A stretch of 40,610 nt of DNA. Origin: JAWXBR01 sp046595995 (GTDB lineage: Bacteria; Bacteroidota; Ignavibacteria; Kapaibacteriales; Kapaibacteriaceae). The first letter of the stretch is position 1. Every line of letters begins with the position of its first letter. Under the pieces are notes generated by a model, which did not search any database, was not told the origin of the DNA, and saw only the letters and a list, made by a program, of their open reading frames with translations. The stretch lies in contig JBKJNB010000096.1 of NCBI GenBank assembly GCA_046595995.1, positions 1 to 40,610 of the forward strand, given 5' to 3'. Below, one piece after another: positions 33,856 through 40,610 of the stretch. The position numbers and the translations under genes are program-made.

Positions 33856-33887
33856 CAGCAGACAGCAGCAGACAGCAGCAGACAGCA
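33856..33887 (+). repeat. 10-bp tandem array C (GACAGCAGCA type)
   Basis: Just over three copies of a decamer (units at 33861, 33871 and 33881, with a partial unit before them), nearly perfect. Confidence 0.9.
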
Positions 33888-33989
33888 AATTTGAACGCAG
33901 CACCAGCCTCTCGCGTAGTGTGCAAAGCCGTCCGTAATTGCAATTGCTACTTTTATGGCTCGTTCAGACGCTTGTTCTCCCGTTGACAA

Positions 33990-34235
33990 TCACGACAATA
34001 CAGTCATGTTCATCAAGTAATTGCCGCTTTTTGCGTCCATTTTGCGAACGAATTCGGTGATATCCAGTACCAGAGCCGCTTCGCGTCGAATCGAAGACGT
34101 AGAAACAAGCAGGATTTCCGCGACATGATTACATGCGACACCATGCGTCGCAACAAGACCTACCTTGAGAGGTCGGCTGGTAGCAACTAGAACCATCATG
34201 GATATGCCCGCCTCAGTCATTACAGCAGTGTCCAT
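33990..34235 (-). CDS. Possible small hypothetical protein or gene remnant
   Basis: An 81-residue frame of natural-looking composition (ATHGVACNHVAEILLVST, RREAALVLDITEFVRKMD) starting at an ATG at 34235. No family is recognised and no ribosome binding site is clear. Past its stop, the same frame goes on with protein-like sequence (EQASERAIKVAIAITDG), which suggests a decayed longer gene rather than a working short one. It diverges from the restriction operon. Confidence 0.25.
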   Translation of the reverse strand: MDTAVMTEAGISMMVLVATSRPLKVGLVATHGVACNHVAEILLVSTSSIRREAALVLDITEFVRKMDAKSGNYLMNMTVLS

Positions 34236-34253
34236 GCTAGATTTGCCACATTA

Positions 34254-34480
34254 GTGAATGTCGCATCCTTCTCCTTCGGTGACCCATCGCACTACATCCT
34301 GAATCCCCGAAGTCGCCATACGCGGAGCTGCTGCCAGAGCAGCGGTGGTTTCCCGCTGCGGAGGAACTGCGCAGCACTGCGTATGAAAAGCTGCTACCAC
34401 CACTTGTTGCGAACATTCGCACCGAGGTTACGGCGTGGCGGAACGCTGGCTATGCTGGTGCTTCGGGTACATCGCGTGCG
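34254..34480 (+). pseudogene. Out-of-frame N-terminal segment of the restriction gene (one-base deletion)
   Basis: A GTG at 34254 opens a frame reading VNVASFSFGDP; at the C triplet 34283-34285 the family-like sequence moves to another frame and continues PIALHPESPKSPYAELLPEQ, RWFPAAEELRSTAYEKLLPP, LVANIRTEVTAWRNAGYAGA straight into the downstream open frame at 34481. Adding a single C to that run would join the pieces. Between 34283 and 34478 the conserved frame has no ATG, GTG or TTG codon, so it cannot be translated on its own as it stands. Confidence 0.7.
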
Positions 34481-37006
34481 TTGTTGAATTGGTGGTTCCA
34501 GACCGAGCATATGATTGAGCAAGGCGATGGCTCTCTCTCGTCATTTCGATATTACTTCGCACAACGTGAAGCCGTCGAGACAGTAATCTGGCTGCATGAT
34601 GTTAAAAAGGTTCGCGACAAATTCGATTTGATGCGATACGACGCTTCGGGTGCTGTGTCGGCCGGAATGTTCGACGAAGACTGGCCACGGTATGTACTAA
34701 AGATGGCAACGGGTGCTGGTAAGACGAAGGTGCTGTCGTTGCTGATTGCATGGAGTTTCTTTCATAAGCTCTATGAGCCCCATTCGACCCTTGCAAGAAA
34801 TTTCCTGCTGATTGCGCCGAACATTATTGTGCTCGATAGGTTGCGGGCGGACTTCGATGGATTGCGCATTTTTTTTAACGATCCGATTCTGCCCGACAAC
34901 GGCTTCGATGGACGTAACTGGCGCGACGACTTTCAACTGACGCTGCATATTCAGGATGATGTTCGCGTTGTGCGCGATACAGGCAATCTCTTTCTAACGA
35001 ACATTCATCGTGTGTTTCTTGGAGACGTGCGTGAGCCGTCGCTAGAAGATGATGACTTACGCGATTACTTCCTCGACCCGTTCGGACCCAAGCCTGTAGG
35101 CCGCACAACCGATAGCAAGACCGACCTAGGTGAAATCGTGCGCGAGATAGACGAGCTTGCAGTTTTCAACGACGAGGCGCATCACATCCACGACCCGAAG
35201 ATGGCGTGGTTCAAAAGCATTCAGGACATTCATCACAGAATGTTGCAGAAGGATGGTCGCCTTACGTTGCAAATCGATGTGACCGCTACGCCGCGACACA
35301 ATAACGGTGCAATCTTTGTGCAGACCGTTTCCGACTATCCACTCGTCGAGGCCATTCATCAGAACGTTGTTAAGCATCCGGTGTTGCCCGATGCTGCAAG
35401 CCGTTCACGTCTTGAGGAAAAGAAGAGCGCAATCTTTGCAGAGCACTATGCCGACTTTCTGCAACTGGGTGTCGAGGAGTGGCGCAAGAGTTATGCAGAC
35501 CACAACGCATTAGGTAAGAAAGCTGTGTTGTTTGTGATGGTCGACGACACGCGCAACTGCGATGAAGTCGGCGCACATTTAGAAAAGATCTGTCCAGAGC
35601 TTCAAGGTGCTGTTCTTGTAATCCATACAAAGAACAACGGCGAAATCTCCGAAGCAGCATCGGGCAAGAACAAAGAAGAACTCGAAAAGCTTCGCAAAGA
35701 AGCCAACGATATCGATACGCCTAAGTCGCCATACAAAGCCATTGTCTCTGTGCTCATGCTTAAAGAGGGTTGGGACGTTCGCAATGTGACGACCATCGTT
35801 GGGTTACGTGCTTACACAGCGCAAAGCAACATCCTGCCTGAACAGACGCTTGGCAGGGGGCTGCGTCGCATGTACTTCGGCACGGATATTCAAGAGACAG
35901 TCTCGATTGTTGGTACACCGGCCTTCATGGAATTTGTGGAGTCAATCAGAAACGAAGGTGTTGATCTCGAGTATGCTCCGATGGGACTAGGTTCTGACCG
36001 CAAGGACTCTCTTATTGTTGAGGTCGACACTCAAAACCCAGACAAGAGCATGGAGGACCTGGACATCGAGTTACCGCGACTATCACGCAGATTCAATCGC
36101 GAATTCAAACACCTCGATAATCTCGACCCAGCACGGTTTGGCAATCAGAAGCTTTCACTCAAACCATTCACACCTGCCGAAACACGTGAGATTGTCTTCA
36201 AGACAATGCTCGACTCCGAAGTGCATCACACCATTCAGCTAGAGGGTGCGGGTCCAGCAGATTACCGATCCGTCATTGCATTTTTTGCTAAACAGATACT
36301 TAGCGAGTTGCGACTCGTCGGTGGTTATGAAGTTGTTTACCCGATGGTAAGAGACTTTATGATCAACCATCTCTTTACAGCATCGCCCGTCGACCTAGAC
36401 AACCCCGTCGTGTTACGCAATCTATCGGAACCTGAAGCTGGCAAGATTTTATTCGACGCATTTAAGACTGCTATTAATGCGCTCACCATACACGACTCAG
36501 GCACTGTCCGCGTAGAAGACCGCATTCGCCTGCAAGACATGCGTCCGTTCCGCACAGAGAACCGTCCGTTCCTTACCTCAAAAAAATCACTCTTCAGCAA
36601 GACCGTTGGTGAACCCAAGGCCGGTGGACTCGAACTTGCCTTTGCAAAATTTCTCGACGAGGCACCAGACGTCGTTGCATTCGCGAAAAACTACTTCGCT
36701 GTTGGTTTCAAGATCGACTATGTACGAGCCGACGGCGACCTATCGAACTACGTCCCAGACTTTCTCGTGAAAACCGCCGACGGTACCGTATGGGTTATCG
36801 AGACCAAGGGCCGCGTAGAACTAGACCTGCCGCAGAAAATGTCGCGCCTGCGTCAGTGGTGCGATGATGCAACAACAGCTAGTAAAGCCGAGGGTGGTTG
36901 CGCGTATCGTTTTGTATACGTAGATCAGTCGGGCTACGAGCGTAATCCACCAACTACATTTGCTGGCCTTGTTGCGAGCTTCACCGAATTTCAGAGCGCT
37001 GTATGA
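34481..37006 (+). CDS. res: Type III-like restriction endonuclease subunit (helicase plus PD-(D/E)XK nuclease)
   Basis: 841 residues as the open frame stands (TTG at 34481), but the true protein should be ~917 residues: ~76 conserved N-terminal residues lie upstream out of frame. Superfamily 2 helicase motifs are intact: ATGAGKT at residues 76-82 (Walker A), DEAHH at 231-235 (motif II), and NILPEQTLGRGLRRMYFG (motif VI region). A PD-(D/E)XK nuclease lies near the end: YVPDFLV, then WVIETKGR about ten residues on. The sequence LSSFRYYFAQREAVETVIWL identifies the BPTD_3080-like restriction family. It should translocate on and cut DNA together with the Mod subunit. Its stop overlaps the start of the BRO-N gene by four bases (ATGA). 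Whether the product starting at 34481 is active without its N-terminus is unclear. Confidence 0.88.
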   Translation: MLNWWFQTEHMIEQGDGSLSSFRYYFAQREAVETVIWLHDVKKVRDKFDLMRYDASGAVSAGMFDEDWPRYVLKMATGAGKTKVLSLLIAWSFFHKLYEPHSTLARNFLLIAPNIIVLDRLRADFDGLRIFFNDPILPDNGFDGRNWRDDFQLTLHIQDDVRVVRDTGNLFLTNIHRVFLGDVREPSLEDDDLRDYFLDPFGPKPVGRTTDSKTDLGEIVREIDELAVFNDEAHHIHDPKMAWFKSIQDIHHRMLQKDGRLTLQIDVTATPRHNNGAIFVQTVSDYPLVEAIHQNVVKHPVLPDAASRSRLEEKKSAIFAEHYADFLQLGVEEWRKSYADHNALGKKAVLFVMVDDTRNCDEVGAHLEKICPELQGAVLVIHTKNNGEISEAASGKNKEELEKLRKEANDIDTPKSPYKAIVSVLMLKEGWDVRNVTTIVGLRAYTAQSNILPEQTLGRGLRRMYFGTDIQETVSIVGTPAFMEFVESIRNEGVDLEYAPMGLGSDRKDSLIVEVDTQNPDKSMEDLDIELPRLSRRFNREFKHLDNLDPARFGNQKLSLKPFTPAETREIVFKTMLDSEVHHTIQLEGAGPADYRSVIAFFAKQILSELRLVGGYEVVYPMVRDFMINHLFTASPVDLDNPVVLRNLSEPEAGKILFDAFKTAINALTIHDSGTVRVEDRIRLQDMRPFRTENRPFLTSKKSLFSKTVGEPKAGGLELAFAKFLDEAPDVVAFAKNYFAVGFKIDYVRADGDLSNYVPDFLVKTADGTVWVIETKGRVELDLPQKMSRLRQWCDDATTASKAEGGCAYRFVYVDQSGYERNPPTTFAGLVASFTEFQSAV

Positions 37007-37875
37007 ACGAAGAACTACCGTCAGATTCGCAGGGCAAGATCGTTGTCTTCGGCGCAAAACAGATTCGCCGGGTCTGGGTTGATGAGCAGTGGTACTTCTC
37101 TGTCGTTGACATCATAGGCGCGCTGTCGGACAGCCCCAACCCGCGAGATTACTGGTACCGCATGAAGCGCCGCGAGATGGAAACTTCGGGAATCGAGTTG
37201 TCGACACTTTGTCGACAACTGAAACTGGCCGCCGCCGACGGCAAGTACTACCAGACCGAGGCCGTCAGCACCGAAGCCGCATTCCGCATCATCCAGTCCA
37301 TCCCTAGCCCCAAGGCCGAACCGTTCAAACGCTGGCTAGCCGAGGTTGGATATCAGCGCGTCCAGGAAATCGAAAATCCCGAACTTGCCCAACAGCGGAT
37401 GAAGGATCTCTATAAAGCAAAAGGCTACCCCGACGATTGGATCGAAAAACGAGTTCGCGGCATTGCCGTGCGAGACGAGCTTACCGACGAATGGCAGAAA
37501 CGCGGCATTTCGGACAAGCAGGACTTCGCAGTCCTTACTGCTGAAATCTCCCAGGCTACCTTCGGCGTTACGCCCGCGCAATACAAAAAGCTCAAGGGCT
37601 TGAAGCGCGAAAACCTGCGCGACCACATGAACGATCTCGAACTCATCTTCACCATGCTCGGCGAAGCAGCCACCACCGAAATCGCTCGCAACAAAGACGC
37701 GCAAGGCTTCCAGAAGAACAAGCAGGCAGCAAGGGAAGGGGGCTCCGTAGCGGGCAACGCCCGACGCCAGCTTGAAGCCAAGTCCGGACGGAAAGTTGTC
37801 ACCGCAGAAAATTACCTAACCGACAAACCCAAGCCTAAACTTCCGTCCAAATCGAAAAAACCGAAGAAGTCCTGA
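37003..37875 (+). CDS. BRO-N domain protein, DinD-like
   Basis: 290 residues. The ATG overlaps the res stop, and the mod gene begins two bases after its own stop, so it is the middle gene of a tight operon. Residues ~9-110 are a BRO N-terminal domain (KQIRRVWVDEQWYFSVVDII, SPNPRDYWYRMKRRE, YYQTEAVSTEAAFRIIQSIP, AEPFKRWLAEVGYQRVQE), the DNA-binding module of phage antirepressors and baculovirus BRO proteins. The second half (QDFAVLTAEISQATFGVTPA, then ARNKDAQGF, GGSVAGNARRQLEAKSGRKV, VTAENYL) matches the DNA-damage-inducible DinD type. The tail is very basic (KPKPKLPSKSKKPKK). Its role is unknown. A regulator of the restriction operon, or a brake on restriction when DNA is damaged, are guesses from position. 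Confidence 0.82.
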   Translation: MNEELPSDSQGKIVVFGAKQIRRVWVDEQWYFSVVDIIGALSDSPNPRDYWYRMKRREMETSGIELSTLCRQLKLAAADGKYYQTEAVSTEAAFRIIQSIPSPKAEPFKRWLAEVGYQRVQEIENPELAQQRMKDLYKAKGYPDDWIEKRVRGIAVRDELTDEWQKRGISDKQDFAVLTAEISQATFGVTPAQYKKLKGLKRENLRDHMNDLELIFTMLGEAATTEIARNKDAQGFQKNKQAAREGGSVAGNARRQLEAKSGRKVVTAENYLTDKPKPKLPSKSKKPKKS

Positions 37876-37877
37876 CC

Positions 37878-40211
37878 ATGGCCAAACCCCACAAAGAAGC
37901 CTACGATCTCACCGACGCCGAAAAGCGCGACCTCATCGAACTCATACAACTCGGTAAACCATTACCGGAGAAGTACCGCTTTATTCTGTTTGCCGACAAG
38001 CGTGAAGTGGAACTGGTATGGAACGGCAAGAGCCGCGACGTCTGCACAACGGTCCTGCCCTTCCAGTCGTTAGAGCATGTAGACGAACCTCGCAAGGAGG
38101 AACCCCAATCAGCGCAGGTCGACATGTTCGACACACGTGGACGCCAACTTAAAGGCTGGACGAACAAGCTCATCTGGGGCGACAACAAACTGATTCTCTC
38201 CTCGCTTAAGAGCGGCGCATTGCGTCAGCAGATCGAGGATGCTGGTGGTCTTAAACTTATTTATATCGATCCGCCTTTTGATGTCGGCGCGGACTTCTCA
38301 ATGGACATAGAGATAGGTGGTGAGACATTTCATAAAGAACCAAATCTATTGGAGCAGATCGCTTATCGCGATACATGGGGGCGTGGTGCGGATTCGTTTA
38401 TTTCTATGATTTACGAACGGCTGATCCTGATGCGGGATTTGATGGCGGAGGATGGAAGTATTTATGTGCATTGTGATTGGCGGGTGAACAGCTATCTCCG
38501 TTTGGTCTTACAAGAAGTGTTTGGCCGTAGTAGCTATCGAAACGAAATCACATGGAAACGAAAAACCGGAAGCAGCAGTGAGCTGGGGGAGTCCTCTGTG
38601 CAGTATGGTCATAGCAACGACAATATCCTATTTTTTGGTGAGTCGCCTATTTTCAACGTTCAATACAGAGAACCCGACCCAGATTACGTGGAAAGTTTCT
38701 TTCGACACATAGATGATAACGGCAGACGTTATGCGATTGACAACCTAGCAAATCCCGCGCGTCGCCCAAATCTGATTTATGAGTACAAAGGTTACCCACC
38801 ACCAAAAAATGGCTGGGCTATATCGTTAGAGAAAATGAAGCTTTGGGACGCGGAAGGTCGTTTACATTTTCCTAAAGACCCCAATGGTCGAATTCGCAGA
38901 AAGCGCTATTTGGATGAGTTACTAGGGCAACCCCTCCGAGACCTTTGGGATGACATCGGCCCAGTTGCGTCTCAGGCTAATGAGCGACTCGACTACCCCA
39001 CACAAAAACCCGAAGCCCTTCTAGAACGCATTATTAAGGGAAGCAGTAACGAAGGCGATTTGGTGGCGGACTTTTTTTGCGGCAGCGGCACGACGGCAGC
39101 AGTGGCCGAAAAACTCGGACGTAAATGGATTGCTACCGATCTCGGCAAGTTCGGCATCCACACCACGCGCAAACGTCTAATCGGTGTGCAGCGCGAACTT
39201 GAAGCCACAGGTAAACCCTTTCGTGCATTCGAAGTGTTGAACCTCGGTCGGTATGAGCGTCAGGCCTATCTAAACGTAGTCGGACCACTTAGCAGTAGTC
39301 AGAAGGAGCAAGCCTTACTTAGTAAAGAACGCGAGTTCCGCGAACTTATCCTTCGAGCGTATAAAGCACAACCTCTTGAAGACGCGACGTTCTTTCATGG
39401 AGCGAATGCGGGTCGACTCGTGGTCATAGGTCCGATTAATCTTCCTGTTGGGCGGTTGTTCGTCGAAGAAGTCATTACTGAGTGCCGCAAACGCGGTGCC
39501 TCACGCGTCGACGTGCTTGCTTTTGAATTTGAAATGGGACTCTTCCCTGCTGTGCTTGAAGAAGCGAAGAGCAAAGGCATAGACATCTCACCAAAGTACA
39601 TCCCGGCAGAAGTGTTCGACAAGCGAGCAGTCGAACGGGGTCAGGTCGTATTCCACGACATAAGCTTTGTCGAAGCAACGCCGCGATATGATAAAAAAGA
39701 CAAGCACACAGTCGCAGTCGAGCTAACAGACTTTTCTGTGTACTATACGCAAGGCGCAATGGATGCCGCGATTGCAAATCTTAAGGATGGAAAGAGTCAG
39801 GTCGTGTGCGAGGCGGGTCAGCTCTATAAGATTGCCAAAGACAAACAAGGCGTCGTCACACGCTATAAACTAACAGGCCACTGGACTGACTGGGTGGACT
39901 ACTGGGCCGTCGACTTCGATTACATGAGCCGCAAGGAAATCATCAAGGTGCAACGTGATGTTGGCGTGGTAGCGCGAGCAACGGACGTTAATGCACAACA
40001 GAACGCCGAGAGTGATTTCGAAGAACGTTGGACCGGCGGCTACATCTTTGAAAACGAGTGGCAGAGTTTTCGTACGCGCAAGAATCGTGAACTTGAACTC
40101 ACGTCAGCGCAGCACAAGTATTCGAAGGGTGGGCGGTATACTGTGGCGGTAAAGGTAATCGACATCTTTGGAAATGATACGATGACGCTTTTGCCGGTGA
40201 ATGTGGGGTGA
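37878..40211 (+). CDS. mod: Type III-like DNA methyltransferase (Mod), beta class
   Basis: 777 residues. The motif order is that of beta-class N6-adenine/N4-cytosine methyltransferases: catalytic motif IV DPPF at residues 131-134, then a target-recognition region, then SAM-binding motif I FFCGSGTT at 399-406. DLWDDIGP (355-362) and ERLDYPTQKPEALLERII (369-386) are typical of type III Mod and related solitary enzymes. After motif I a ~370-residue C-terminal extension (LVVIGPINLPVGRLFVEEVI, RGQVVFHDISFVEA) has no catalytic motif and may bind Res. The protein modifies the recognition site and specifies where Res cuts. It is the last gene of the operon, two bases after the BRO-N gene. By eye the recognition region (about 38240-39060) is more A+T-rich than its flanks. 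Confidence 0.9.
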   Translation: MAKPHKEAYDLTDAEKRDLIELIQLGKPLPEKYRFILFADKREVELVWNGKSRDVCTTVLPFQSLEHVDEPRKEEPQSAQVDMFDTRGRQLKGWTNKLIWGDNKLILSSLKSGALRQQIEDAGGLKLIYIDPPFDVGADFSMDIEIGGETFHKEPNLLEQIAYRDTWGRGADSFISMIYERLILMRDLMAEDGSIYVHCDWRVNSYLRLVLQEVFGRSSYRNEITWKRKTGSSSELGESSVQYGHSNDNILFFGESPIFNVQYREPDPDYVESFFRHIDDNGRRYAIDNLANPARRPNLIYEYKGYPPPKNGWAISLEKMKLWDAEGRLHFPKDPNGRIRRKRYLDELLGQPLRDLWDDIGPVASQANERLDYPTQKPEALLERIIKGSSNEGDLVADFFCGSGTTAAVAEKLGRKWIATDLGKFGIHTTRKRLIGVQRELEATGKPFRAFEVLNLGRYERQAYLNVVGPLSSSQKEQALLSKEREFRELILRAYKAQPLEDATFFHGANAGRLVVIGPINLPVGRLFVEEVITECRKRGASRVDVLAFEFEMGLFPAVLEEAKSKGIDISPKYIPAEVFDKRAVERGQVVFHDISFVEATPRYDKKDKHTVAVELTDFSVYYTQGAMDAAIANLKDGKSQVVCEAGQLYKIAKDKQGVVTRYKLTGHWTDWVDYWAVDFDYMSRKEIIKVQRDVGVVARATDVNAQQNAESDFEERWTGGYIFENEWQSFRTRKNRELELTSAQHKYSKGGRYTVAVKVIDIFGNDTMTLLPVNVG

Positions 40212-40375
40212 ACGTAGCGCCAAGTCTTCCACCTACAATAGCATGTGAATTTGGGATTTTAGCTTGGTAAGGAGTTTTGCTACTAGGTAGCGAGATGTAG
40301 TGATACCCTCCAGGTTACCGAAACGGGAAACTGAAATCAGGTTATTTTTGTTGTCGCATAACAATGAGGGAGCAG

Positions 40376-40610
40376 ATGAGCGATCTCGACGAACTGCAAA
40401 AAAGACTCAAGACCATTGCCGACATAGTCAATGCGTTTAAGAGCGAATCCGTTCAACTTCGCGTTGTTGAAGTGCTTCTCGGACAGCTTGGTGTCTCAAC
40501 TAGTACCGCAACCACGACCCCGCAGATACCACGAGTTCAACGCAAGCGTCGGCGAACTACCAAGAAGTCCAAAACATCAAGTTCCGAAACGAAAGCCGAC
40601 GAACCAAAGC
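40376..40610 (+). CDS. Hypothetical protein with basic linker (3' end outside window)
   Basis: A good ribosome binding site (GAGGGAG) precedes an ATG at 40376, and the frame stays open to the window edge (78 residues). The first ~45 residues form amphipathic helices (MSDLDELQKRLKTIADIVNA, QLRVVEVLLGQLG). A Thr/Ser/Lys/Arg-rich linker follows (RVQRKRRRTTKKSKTSSS), as in proteins where a helical start is joined to a later DNA-binding domain. It is on the same strand as the restriction operon but 164 bases away, so it may have its own promoter. No family can be assigned from this part. Confidence 0.6.
   Translation, partial: MSDLDELQKRLKTIADIVNAFKSESVQLRVVEVLLGQLGVSTSTATTTPQIPRVQRKRRRTTKKSKTSSSETKADEPK

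Larger units (their letters stand above)
32998..34253. other. Gene-poor, repeat-rich region between the RHS and restriction operons
   Basis: About 1.26 kb. Long frames exist here (for example 33016-33465 on the plus strand) but have repeat-driven composition and no plausible start signals. Short protein-like stretches on the minus strand around 33575-33680 and 33930-34235 are interrupted by stops and may be remains of lost genes. Three tandem arrays with 10-bp period are listed separately. Divergent promoters for the genes at 32997 and 34254 should lie at the two ends. Confidence 0.5.
9367..40610. mobile_element. Putative tRNA-Asn genomic island (left end; right end outside window)
   Basis: The limits are inferred. 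The left boundary is the broken tRNA-Asn at 9367-9408, with a tyrosine recombinase just inside. The content to the right is typical accessory cargo: an RHS effector operon with an orphan core, a restriction-modification operon with a BRO-N gene, and a repeat-rich gene-poor segment. I saw no second copy of the tRNA 3' sequence within the window, so the right end must lie beyond 40610, or the cargo may have accreted by several events. Confidence 0.5.

Noticed and set aside
33251..33887. Possible CRISPR array
   Set aside because: Units are only 10 bases and contiguous, with no spacers of constant length and no cas genes nearby.
34283..34285. Phase-variable simple-sequence tract controlling res
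   Set aside because: The C run is only three bases long, too short for slipped-strand switching; a one-off deletion or sequencing error is likelier.

Overview
The window looks like a chromosome segment from a member of the Bacteroidota/Chlorobi (FCB) group. Several secreted proteins end in a type IX secretion (T9SS) type A sorting domain (genes ending at 117, 2016, 29586 and 32119, with a degenerate one at 7101). There are two giant YD/RHS proteins of the kind seen in Bacteroidota, and starts are often preceded by weak GGAG-like ribosome binding sites. Base composition is near 50 % G+C. No species can be named from the sequence alone.

Layout. (1) 1-9.3 kb reads as ordinary chromosome: the tail of a T9SS cargo protein; a frameshifted, internally deleted conserved-protein pseudogene; a SAM-dependent methyltransferase with a fresh 18-bp internal duplication; a DUF1905/YdeI-like protein; a 1312-residue T9SS surface protein built of four ~720-bp repeats; a YihY/BrkB membrane protein; and a secreted Asp-box (BNR/Ycf48-like) propeller. 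(2) At 9367-9408 lies only the 3' half of a tRNA-Asn(GUU), from the anticodon loop onward, with its own terminator. A tyrosine recombinase follows at 9542. I read this as the left end of a genomic island that fills the rest of the window; the right end, expected to carry an intact tRNA-Asn, is not in view. (3) 10.7-31.7 kb is one minus-strand operon with almost every junction overlapping or touching. In order of transcription it holds a T9SS FG-GAP/VCBS protein, an OmpH/Skp-like chaperone, a lipoprotein, a 2139-residue RHS/SpvB-like shell protein, a Cys-rich secreted protein, a LolA-like protein, a FGE/SUMF1-fold lipoprotein, a ~2541-residue RHS protein with an unfamiliar ~200-residue C-terminal domain, a 106-residue membrane-anchored candidate immunity protein, and an orphan RHS core cut off just where a toxin tip would begin. 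A second Cys-rich T9SS protein (32119-32997) lies upstream on the same strand. (4) 33.0-34.25 kb is gene-poor and holds three separate tandem arrays, all with a 10-bp period. (5) 34.25-40.2 kb is a res - bro - mod operon: a type III-like restriction helicase/nuclease whose first ~76 residues are out of frame by one base, a BRO-N/DinD-like protein, and a beta-class DNA methyltransferase. A partial basic protein starts at 40376.

How they may work together. The large operon looks like a self-contained export and display system for an RHS-encapsulated effector. It has two YD-repeat proteins that could form a shell, a C-terminal effector domain with immunity, periplasmic chaperone and lipoprotein-carrier-like helpers, and disulfide-rich or T9SS-sorted surface partners. 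This is inference from gene order and fold resemblance. The effector activity and the roles of the accessory proteins are not established, and this operon is the best candidate in the window for an undescribed system.
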